From: Benincasa hispida
Taxonomy: Eukaryota; Streptophyta; Magnoliopsida; Cucurbitales; Cucurbitaceae
Assembly: GCF_009727055.1 (NCBI RefSeq)
Contig: NC_052359.1
Coordinates: 17,422,685-17,486,684, forward strand
Direction: 5' to 3'
Length of the DNA stretch: 64,000 nt
Shown here in pieces: positions 55,863 to 64,000 of this stretch (position 1 is the first letter of the stretch; the number at the start of each line of letters is the position of its first letter). The notes under the pieces are model-generated. The model did no database searches, was not told the origin of the DNA, and saw only the letters and a list, made by a program, of their open reading frames with translations. Both the position numbers and the translations under genes were made by a program.

Positions 55863-56906
55863 ATTTATAAACGTAAGCTGACTTTCACCTTAGTTCAATG
55901 TGTTTTCCCAAACGCATCCAACAACAATTTCTTAGGGTTTAAGAATTTCTCTTAATCGGACACCTAGATTTTAATTGACATTTGCCCTTACGTCTTTCAA
56001 GCTTTATTTGTATTTCAAATTAGGGTTTTTACATGCATAATTCACCTCAACGCGTTCCAAATACATCGCCCAGACGCCTTGCTCAACCGTTCAATGCATA
56101 GGCGAGGCAGTGGGCGTGACGTTCGAATCGGACAAAGCAAGGCTAAACGCATAGGCGCTCTCGCTCTTTCCGCTCTCGGCAGTGTCGCTCTCTCCCACTT
56201 TTCTCGCTGGTCTCGCTCTCTTCACTCTCGCTCTCTCCAACAATCTCATTGGTCAGCTCTCTCCAATCTCCGTCTCTCCAGCTTTCTCTCCAACTTTCTC
56301 TCCACTCTCACTCTCTCCACTCTCGCTGTCTCCAGCTTTTTCGCTTGTCTCGCTTTCTCCCCATCTTTCTATCCAATTCTGCTCTCCTTCCATTTCCTCT
56401 CCAAATCTCGCTGGTTCTCGATCTCAATGATCTCTGCTCTCTTCCATCTTTAGCTACTGTGGACAAAATTGTTCCCCGTATATTGTTTTAACCGTTTACT
56501 CCCACTTAATGATTATTTTTACACGGATTCTTCCAAGATAATTCCAAAATAATATTTTTCTATATATTTTTCTTAATTCCTTACTCCGTACTTCCAACCT
56601 AATTTTTCATAACTTAGCCTATTCTTCCCAAATTTTCCAAACTCCAATCTTTCCAATATTATTCCATATTAAATCCACGTTACTTATTACTATATATTAT
56701 TCCCACTTAATATATTTTTCCCCAACTTTTCCAATATTATTTTCTCCTTTCAAATCTCCATTCCTTCTTCTCACCAATCACACTAACTGTTTCAATAGCC
56801 TATTTATTAATTTATACAATTAAATAGAGACACACAATTAAGTGGAAATTAAGATAATTAAATAAGAAAACACACTTAAGTGTAAAATTGGGATTCGGGT
56901 TTCACA
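55863..56906 (-). repeat. LTR of gypsy fragment W
   Basis: Minus-strand LTR beginning TGTGAAACCCGAATCCC at 56906, preceded on that strand by a polypurine-like aaaggaggagg and by tcgaggatgaaatttt. Its other end is open at 55863. It is related to the G1 LTR: the stretch at 55930-56040 and the ctctctcc/gagagcgag array (56155-56430) match 33855-34230 in inverse orientation. Long open frames over the array are not genes. Confidence 0.75.
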
Positions 56907-58027
56907 TTCTAGCCTCCTCCTTTATAAAAATTTCATCCTCGAAATTTCGACACAAGTCCCGTTAGTATAACAACTGCGGGATACTTGTTTCTGATTCGCT
57001 CCTCAACTTCCCATATTTGCTTCTTCCTATAGCATGAGTTTCCGCCAAGCACCTTGTACTCAATGGGATTGGTCTTATTCCTCGAGACTTGTTCTCTTTC
57101 TTTCTGTCCAGAATCTCCACTGGTTCCTCCTTATACAACAAATTCTCTCTTCAACTGTATGGTTGCTCAGAATAATAATGAGTAGGATCTGGCACATACT
57201 TTCTAAGCATTGCCACAATGAAACACATCATGAACACGAGATAATTCCGGAGGTAAATCCAATCGATATGCCATTGTACCAATCCTTTTTATTATCTCAT
57301 AGGTCCAATAATATCTCGGCTTAAACTTCCCTTTTCTATCGAACCTGAGTANNNNNNNNNNNNNNNNNNNNNNNNNTCTCGATACTTGTTCCTTTTCTGT
57401 CCAGATATCTCCACTGGTTCCTCCTTTATACAACAGATCTTTTCAATCTTATGGTGCTCAGATTATAATGAGTAGGATCTGCACAACTTTCTAAGCATTG
57501 CCACAATGAAACACATCATGAACACGAGATAATTCCGGAGGTAAATCCAATCGATATGCCATTGTACCAATCCTTTTTATTATCTCATAGGTCCAATAAT
57601 ATCTCGCTTACAACTTCCCTTTTCTATCGAACCTGAGTATCCTTTCATGGGAGATAATTGCAGAAATACTTTTCACTCCATTTCAAACTCTAATCTTTTC
57701 TTCTCCGTTATCAGCATAACTTTCTGCCTATACTCGATGTCGTCATAAGATTATATCTCTATAATACTCAACGTTATATCTTATTTGTTGTACAAGTTTC
57801 GAACATAGTAATTTTCTTTCACCAACTTCATTCAGCATATGGAGTCTCACATGGTCTTCCGTATCGGCTTCATATTGTGCCATTACGATAACTCGATGGT
57901 AGTGTTGTCTATACGCAAATCCTCAATTAACGACAGCATTGCATATCCATGCGCCTTGAATTGCAAACAACATGCTTCAGTATGTCTTTCAAATGTCTGG
58001 ATTGTTGCTCAAGACTGATGTTGATAA
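56907..58027 (-). pseudogene. Gypsy fragment W pol C-terminal part
   Basis: Minus-strand, low-quality text. A polypurine context at 56915-56950 precedes a chromodomain-like end (56990-57130, VEILDRKKE-type text). Segment 57433-57203 reads RKGKFKPRYYWTYEIIKRIG and TMAYRLDLPPELSRVHDVFH, the integrase C-terminus, across the Ns. Near 57840-58010 there is an integrase core remnant (QSRTFERHTEAC, LRIDNTT). Many one-base insertions and deletions, an N run and a tandem duplicate (57081-57351 and 57377-57639) make it unreliable. Confidence 0.7.
57352..57376. other. Assembly gap of 25 Ns inside a duplicated stretch
   Basis: The gap is bounded by gaacctgagta on its left and by a second reading of tctcga.acttgttc on its right, which repeats the sequence from 57081 onward with many small indels. 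Confidence 0.95.
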
Positions 58028-59729
58028 AGGGAGGATTAAACATTTGGTCATGCAGCCAAGTAGGTGCTGTCAATCCCACGAGCAATTTGAATGCCTATAA
58101 ATAGGGAGTTGGGATTTCATTTTCAAATCACACAAAAATCATAAATTTCGTAGAGAACGTAGAGAGCAGTGAGGTTTCAGAGGAGTGTGTCAACTTTGGA
58201 CGAGAAGATCTTCCTATCTACTCGTGCGTTTGGAGTGATTTCAAAGCCATCTGAAAGCTCTGAAAGTATAGTTTTCATAATAGGGCTGCCGGAGGAAAAG
58301 GCTCAAAATAACTGGGCTGGAGGTTGAGAAGAAGGCAGAATGGTCATACTGTTAGATCAGTCTGAGCCAGTCTTGAAAATTTTGAGATTCCGGCCAAACC
58401 ACGAGAAATTCTGCACTGAAAGCTGAAGATAAAATTCCTAAGACATTTTAGAATAAGTTTGTAGAAGGAAGTATTTCCAAATAAGGTTTGAAACTATGAG
58501 TAATCTAAGTTGTAAGTTGAATCTGGATTTTAGGGGTGAAAAAGGGACCCGAGGAGCTTCTAGAGTGAAAAGTTCCTAAGAGTTCGAGGTGAGTGGCTAA
58601 AATGTTTTCGAACTAAAACGATTTTAAAATGTTTTGATTACAACATTTACAGAAAGCATGTTTGCGAAAATAATTCTCATGCCTACTAGTTTTATAAAGT
58701 GCTTTCCAAGCAAGATCTGAATTGTGTTGTGAATGCATGCCTATTGTTGAAAAACTATTGATTTTATCCAGCATGCGTTACCATCTTTAAAGCCATGTTG
58801 TATATGTATTATACTGTACATGCTTTAAAGAGAAAAGTTGTTTATAAATAGTTTTGGTAAAATGCGATGCGAAAGTACAAGGAAAAGGCATCTACCCAAC
58901 TAGATACTAAAGTACAAGGAGAAGGTATCTATTGGTACTGAAGTACGTTTGAGAAAGTACCAAGCCAACGAGATACTGAAGTACGTTAGAGAAGGTATCC
59001 TAGTAGCTCGATATTGAAGTACAAGGAGAAGGTAACTGAGCAGTAGTACCTAATGTGTGAAGGTAAACTTAGTGTGGCCACAGGTGAATAAAGTCAGAGA
59101 TTGAGCAAAAGGGTTCTCTCTGGACTAGTAGTTGGTGTTGGGATTATTTTACCAGCTATACAGTACTTTGATTTGAGAAATGATTTTACTGTTTTATGTT
59201 TAAAACAGTTGTATATACATTACGCTTGGAAAATATTATGCTGCAAAAGTTTATATTTCAGATAAAACTATTTTCTGAAATTATGCATGAGAATTTACTA
59301 TGTTTTCTCGGTCACTCACTGACGTAAGCTCACCTCATTTTCAAATGTTTTTGTTTCCCCCCACAGGTAGCGGTCAAATCCTCTGAAGACAGCTCATTAT
59401 ATGCTCTACCACTAAAGGACGAAAAGACTTGTAACTGTTTGCTAGGTGGTTACTGTTAATATTGTACACATGTTACTATTGTTCATATAGGGACTAGGGT
59501 TTGTGGGTTTTGGGACTTGTAAATCTAATGATGTAAATACTCTAAATTTATTAAGATTCTAAGTTAATAAATTGTGGGCCTACAGCCATCCCATTGCATA
59601 TGAATTATAATTGGTATCAGAGTTATTCTGCAAGAGTTATTAGGTAGTAAGTGTCAGCCCAAGGGTTGGTAACTGCTGTAGTCACGCCTTTCTCTAGGCT
59701 AAGAAGGTGGTCTGGGGCGGGGTGTGACA
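58028..59729 (+). repeat. Gypsy Y 3' LTR (5'-truncated)
   Basis: Begins to match LTR X at acatttggtcatgcagccaagtag (58045; compare 48920) and ends ggggtgtgaca at 59729. It contains the TATA word at 58096-58105 and an array of gagaaggtatc/gatactgaagtac units (58865-59060), the inverse-orientation relative of the 38-bp units in gypsy Z LTRs. Divergence from X is high, so X and Y might belong to different copies. Confidence 0.72.
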
Positions 59730-60284
59730 ACAACATAGTCAAATTATAAGTAATTTTGTTCATAAAAGCATTGGTTCTGAAAGGCAGGTTGCTCTCTGGG
59801 AGAGATTCCAATATCATACTGACTTGACTTATTTCATTTATCATCGCCCCATGAGCCTCAACAATATTAAAATGGACCATCATATCGAGAACATGTTCTC
59901 TTATGTTGGAACCATCTTTCATGCGAGCATTGTAAACATACTTAATGACTTCATGTCAAACAGAGGATGACGGTTGCTCAAACATCCCCTGGAGCGTCGA
60001 CATTATCTCATGGGCGGTGGGCATTACCTCATGTTTCTTATTAAATACATCGGATATACTTGCTAAGATGTAAGCCCGATCTTTTTTGTTAGCCCTAGCC
60101 CTCCAATCATAAATGTCTTGAACATTTCGGTTTGCTATTGTACTGGAAATCAGAGGACATTCTCCATCAACACAAACCTCAAATCATCCAAAACTAATAT
60201 CGTATTGATGTTGGACTTTCAGTTTGAATATCTTTCATTGTTAAATTTATCAGAAGCTAGCAGTTGTATAATTGAATTCGACAT
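59730..60284 (-). pseudogene. Copia A gag N-terminal part
   Basis: Minus strand. The ATG at 60284-60282 gives MSNSIIQLLASDKFNNERYS, a typical copia gag start, then a NINTILVLDDLRFVL-like block with stops. Segment 59922-59740 is open: MKDGSNIREHVLDMMVHFNI, VEAHGAMINEISQVSMILES and LPESNLPFRTNAFMNKITYN, the gag core. It ends at 59730 against LTR Y in the middle of a LTMLLNE-type block. The remaining gag, zinc knuckle and protease are not on the other side of that LTR. Confidence 0.82.
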
Positions 60285-61382
60285 TGCCGAACAAATTAAA
60301 CAATTCTATTAAATTTTATGCATTTAAATCAAAATTTAACAAAAATAATAAAGTACCCATAAATCTTTATTTATTTGAAACGATAATTTAATGATTTAGA
60401 ACAGTTGCTACCGCGGGGTAGTCAACAATTCCTTCACTGAGGCAAGACAATTCTTGACCAAATACTATATCAGGATAACTCTTTACTCCTATAGTTCTTT
60501 TGGTTATCTTTTTCGGTCAAAATCTTTACTAACAATTAGTAATTCTTGTAAGTGTGACCCGCCATTTTCAAAGTTTATAGAACGGTATGAATATGCCCCC
60601 GAGATGGAAGACAATTCCCAAGACAGAACTATAAGATCATATTTATTTACTAAAGCTTGGGTTGTTCTGAATCCTATGTTACAACCCTCCGTGGGGATCA
60701 CCGTGGTGCAACATAGGAATCTCACGGTTCAAACTAATGGAGGAGACCGTACGACAATGTTGACACATTTCTTTTACCCACTTATTATGAACTACTTCCC
60801 CCATTCGCCTTGTTATTGACCCATGCAAACACTTTCCGTATGAAGTAGTAGTAGTAAAAACGATACGAATCTGAGCATGGATCTCACGGTGTGAACTTTA
60901 TATCGAATATATTGTTAATCTCCCACTGAAGTGTTCTAAATGTTTGGGTATTCATTTACTTAGGTTAAAAACGGCTAACTTTTAAACAACCTAAGTCTAT
61001 ATCATTTTTATCCAAGTATGACATTTATATTTGGATATAACCCTACGATGTCTAAGTGTTTAAACCAGTTTTAAAACCTCACACCGCTTATGCAAGCTCA
61101 TAAAATCAGTTAACAACGCTCGATATTTTAGTCATAATCCCTAGGTAGAAGGTGTTATGTAAACCGTCAACTTAAGTACCCCCAACCTTAGATAAGTTTA
61201 TGAACGGATTTGAGTTTCGAACTAAATTTTATAAGTTAACAACCTATTTTAACCATTAAAACTAGTTGTTAGCCTAAGTGAGCATGTTTTTTTTTTTATT
61301 TTTTTTATCTTTGTTATGGATTTTAAAGTCTAATTTAATTTTATAACAAACTTATAAAACAAACATGCTTTAATCCATCAAC
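60285..61382 (-). repeat. Probable copia A 5' LTR and leader
   Basis: On the minus strand it would begin TGTTGATGGATTAAAGC at 61382, just where copia B integrase sequence stops, and run to the gag ATG at 60284. No clear primer site was found, so the LTR/leader boundary is unknown. Text such as ttcagtgggagatt near 60920 on that strand looks like a polypurine motif. The region has no coding content; the plus-strand open frame 60454-60819 and its antisense partner lack any family feature. Confidence 0.5.
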
Positions 61383-62690
61383 ATATTCTTGAGAAGGACG
61401 TGACGGGGCAACAACAGTTGTTGATGGACCAACTTGATCAACAATTCTTGTTGATTTTTCTGTAGTATCTTTGGTAATTTCTTGTAAATATTAGTTTACT
61501 GCGAGGTTGATAATTTTTAACATGATCTTCTTCTAAGAATGTAGCATTTGTCGATACAAATACTTTATCTTCTTGGGGATCATAGAATAGTCATCCTTTT
61601 GTTTCTTTAGGGTATCCCACAAAGAAGCATAACTTCGAACGTGTTTCTAGTTTCTTAGGATTTTGTACCAACATGTTTGCTAGACAACCCTAGATACGAA
61701 AATGACGTAAACTACTTTTGCGTCATGTCCATAATCATGCGATGTTTTTGAAACACTTTTTGAAGGAACAACGTTCAGAATATATACCGCAGTTTGTACT
61801 ACATACCCCCAAAAGGATTGAGGTAACTAAGGATAACTCATCATTGATCGGACCATGTCTAACAAGGTTCAATTTCTCCTTTCTACAATACCATTTTGTT
61901 GTGGTGTTCCAGGTGCTGTGAGCTGAGATTGAATTCCATGATCTACTAGATAGTTTTGGAATTGTCAATCCATTTACTCACCATCTCGATTAGATCGAAG
62001 TGTTTTTAATTATTTTACTTAAAAAGTTTTCTGTCTCGATCTTAAATTCTTTGAACTTTTCAAGAGTTTCAGACTTGTGACTTATTAAGTATATGTAGCC
62101 ATATATAGAGTAATCATCAATAAAACCGACAAAATACCGATACCCTCCTCGTGCTTTTACATTCATCGGACCACATAGGTATGAATGTATAAGTTCGAGA
62201 GGCTCTTTGGCATGAAGACCATTTTCATAAAAATAATTTTTTGTCATTTTTCCCTCAAGACATGAATCACATGGAGGTAAAGAACTATCTTCTAACTGAC
62301 TTAGATGACCGTTTTTAACCAATCTCTCAATCCTGTTGAGATTAATGTGACCAAGTCTGAGGTACCAAAGATAGGCGTTAGGAGAAATTTTCCGTCTTTT
62401 ATTTTGACTCTCAACCATTTTAAACATCTCTATATTTATAATGGCCTTTGCTTAAGTTGGTTTTAATATGTACAAGTTATTTTCGAGTCTTGGAGAACAG
62501 ATATGAACGCCTCTTGAAAAAACAAACACTTTATTAGATTCAAAAGATATCCTGTACATATTTTTTGGCAAACAGGAAATGGAGATTAAGTTTCTTTTCA
62601 TCTTAGGTACATAATATACATTTCTAAGTAAGTTGAAAGATTCTCCAAAAAAATAGCTTGAAATCTCCCATTGCATGAGCCGAAATGACT
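61383..62690 (-). pseudogene. Copia B pre-integrase and integrase
   Basis: Minus strand. Segment 62676-62452: FFGESFNLLRNVYYVPKMKR, NLISISCLPKNMYRISFESN. Segment 62427-61990: SPNAYLWYLRLGHINLNRIE and CDSCLEGKMTKNYFYENGLH (pre-integrase His/Cys pair), then LELIHSYLCGPMNVKARGGY and FVGFIDDYSIYGYIYLISHK (integrase core start). Downstream, broken frames continue through a QQNGIVERRN-like block (about 61900) and PKKIKLRLVGYPKETKGRLF-like text to 61383, where it is cut by the copia A LTR. It is a close relative of copia C. Confidence 0.85.
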
Positions 62691-63017
62691 TCTCCTATTC
62701 CCACCTTGAAAGCCATTTCTTGTTTAGAAAGTCATTTCAAAGAACTAGTTTCTTGTAGAAAAGTTCAAACATGATTAGCGGTGTCTGAATCTAATATCCA
62801 GGTTAGGTGAGTATTCTCCACTAGACATGTTTCAACTACTAGTAAATTTGATTTACCTTGGTTTGCCTTTTTCGCTTTCTTTTCTGCTAAACACTTTGGG
62901 AAATTACGCTTGGAGTGCCCATCCTCTTTGCAATGAAAACATTTCCTTTCGGGAGCTTAATTATTTTTATTTTTCTTTGCAGTGGTTTTTGAAGGAACTC
63001 TTATACATGAATACCTC
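62691..63017 (-). pseudogene. Copia B zinc knuckle and protease start
   Basis: Minus strand, across frames: CFHCKEDGHSKRNFPKC (62955-62905), a zinc knuckle in which the last Cys of the CCHC set has become Phe or moved; KAKKANQGKSNLLVVETCLV; then ENTHLTWILDSDTANHV (near 62810-62760), the protease active site, where the usual DSG reads DSD. It is cut by the LTR at 63018. Confidence 0.75.
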
Positions 63018-64000
63018 TGAGCGGAAGCGGATCTTTCCAATTCATTGTGAAAGAATTTCCACATGTACATTCACATAAACAGATATGCATTAACAACACT
63101 AAATTATTGGCATGCTTAAAGGATGAATTAACAAGAGACCGAGAGAACATAGCAGTTGAAGACTTTCTTCACTTGAAAATCGCTCTCTCCCCGAACGAAC
63201 TCCTCTCGATAGAACGTCAGGAAATCATTCTGCAACTCTCCCATCATCTACCATGAACGGCTTCGCACGAACACCAGAAAACGGGGACGACACCACCACT
63301 TGAAGCCCTCAGTATTCTCGGAGTGAGAATCTAAAGGGTGAGCTTTGTTCGGATTTGGTAAAGGTGAGGAGAAAAGACTATCGTGTACAAAAGATTAAGA
63401 AAGTGGGAGAAGTGAAAGACTATAGTATAGTCGGGGTGCTTGATCATTTAGTCGATTTACACGATCGTGAAGGAAAAGCAAAGCGATCGTCTATACGATT
63501 GTTTAGTTAGGCTCGGGCGTTAAGTGATCTTCTAGGAAATGATAAGCGATCGTTTAGAGAAAGCGCATGGGTGTTTGATCGTTTAGTAAATTGAAGCGCT
63601 ATCGTATAGGCTCTGGAGTACTATGTGATCAAAATGCTAATCACACCGTAAGCAATTATGCGTATATTTTTGCAAAATGAAAAACATTTTCATTTTATTC
63701 TTCAGTTTCGAAAGTCGAGTTGAACTTCCCACTAACGCTTGATTTCACAGAAAATCGTGGGCAATTATCTCATAACCATCCAATTAATAAAATAATAAAT
63801 ATAATCATATTATATTCATAACCTATAGTTTGATATCATATATCAATCATAGTGTTATTTCCTCTACTTGATATACATCATATTTATATCCAATTTCCTC
63901 CAAATTAATATATCTCATACATTGAGTCAATCATATCATATATAATTAACTAGTTCAATTATATTATATATAATCAAACTCCCTCTTGTGAATTTGAACA
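63018..64000 (-). repeat. LTR related to the solo LTR at 21140, running off the window
   Basis: Starts gagcggaagcggatc, comparable with the end of the solo LTR (agcagcggaaataagatc). It shares acaccaccacttgaagcc...attctcgg.gtgagaatc (63285-63330; compare 21497-21540) and the gcgatcgtttag repeat cluster (63455-63610; compare 21690-21850). The orientation is minus, the inner end is at the left, and the start lies beyond 64000. Open frames at 62827-63256 are not genes. Confidence 0.7.

Noticed and set aside
56079..56491. Ser/Leu-rich frames of 80-124 codons
   Set aside because: They are the inverse copy of the purine-rich LTR array in fragment W.
60454..60819. 121-codon plus-strand open frame
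   Set aside because: It is antisense to the probable copia A LTR/leader and shows no domain.
1..64000. CRISPR arrays, rRNA, tRNA or bacterial-type operons
   Set aside because: None are visible. The tRNA-like strings at primer sites are 13-18 bases long and adjoin LTR ends, so they are not tRNA genes.

Overview
This window looks like intergenic heterochromatin of a flowering-plant nuclear genome. It is AT-rich, I find no intact host gene, rRNA or tRNA, and about 80% of it can be assigned to LTR retrotransposons of the Ty1/copia and Ty3/gypsy types, most broken by stops, frameshifts and nested insertions. A eudicot, possibly a cucurbit, is my impression from LTR style only and is not proved by anything here.

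Layout. (1) 0.75-11.5 kb: a minus-strand copia element (D). It carries a foreign truncated LTR (3252-4838), a gag-only gypsy-like element with a tRNA-Asp primer site and perfect target duplication (5687-10302), and, in its 5' LTR, a 742-bp hAT-like non-autonomous DNA transposon (10675-11416). (2) 11.5-16.2 kb: mostly unassigned AT-rich DNA with a degenerate minisatellite and a remnant resembling a CACTA accessory protein. (3) 16.2-27.3 kb: a plus-strand gypsy element (G3) split by a copia element (F, 16994-24732), itself split by a solo LTR (21140-23278). (4) 27.3-35.2 kb: a plus-strand chromovirus-like gypsy element (G1) with truncated 5' LTR, decayed gag-pol and 3' LTR. (5) 35.2-37.3 kb: two opposed pieces of copia LTR joined at a synthetic adapter. 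(6) 37340-46010: the most complete element, minus-strand gypsy Z, with two 2.1-kb LTRs and the target duplication ctagg. It sits in the 3' end of a minus-strand copia (A). (7) 46.0-61.4 kb: copia A in pieces (RT/RNase H, then integrase, then gag), interleaved with plus-strand gypsy pieces X and Y and a minus-strand gypsy fragment W. (8) 61.4-64 kb: a second copia copy (B) and an LTR running off the window.

There is no cellular pathway here. The logic is successive insertion: each LTR brings its own TATA box and polypurine tract, with the primer-binding site just inside, and younger elements cut older ones. Nonsense codons in G1 are often explicable as C-to-T or G-to-A changes, as expected of methylated, silenced copies.

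The most important result concerns the assembly. Two places contain the Tn5/Nextera mosaic-end junction adapter (30838-30874 and 37023-37055), and two contain Ns flanked by imperfect tandem copies (28612 and 57352-57376). These four joins should not be read as biology. I did not find a convincing new biological system. The most notable natural features are LTR-internal minisatellites that change copy number between paired LTRs, a dimeric 26-bp array in LTR X, and the gag-only element.
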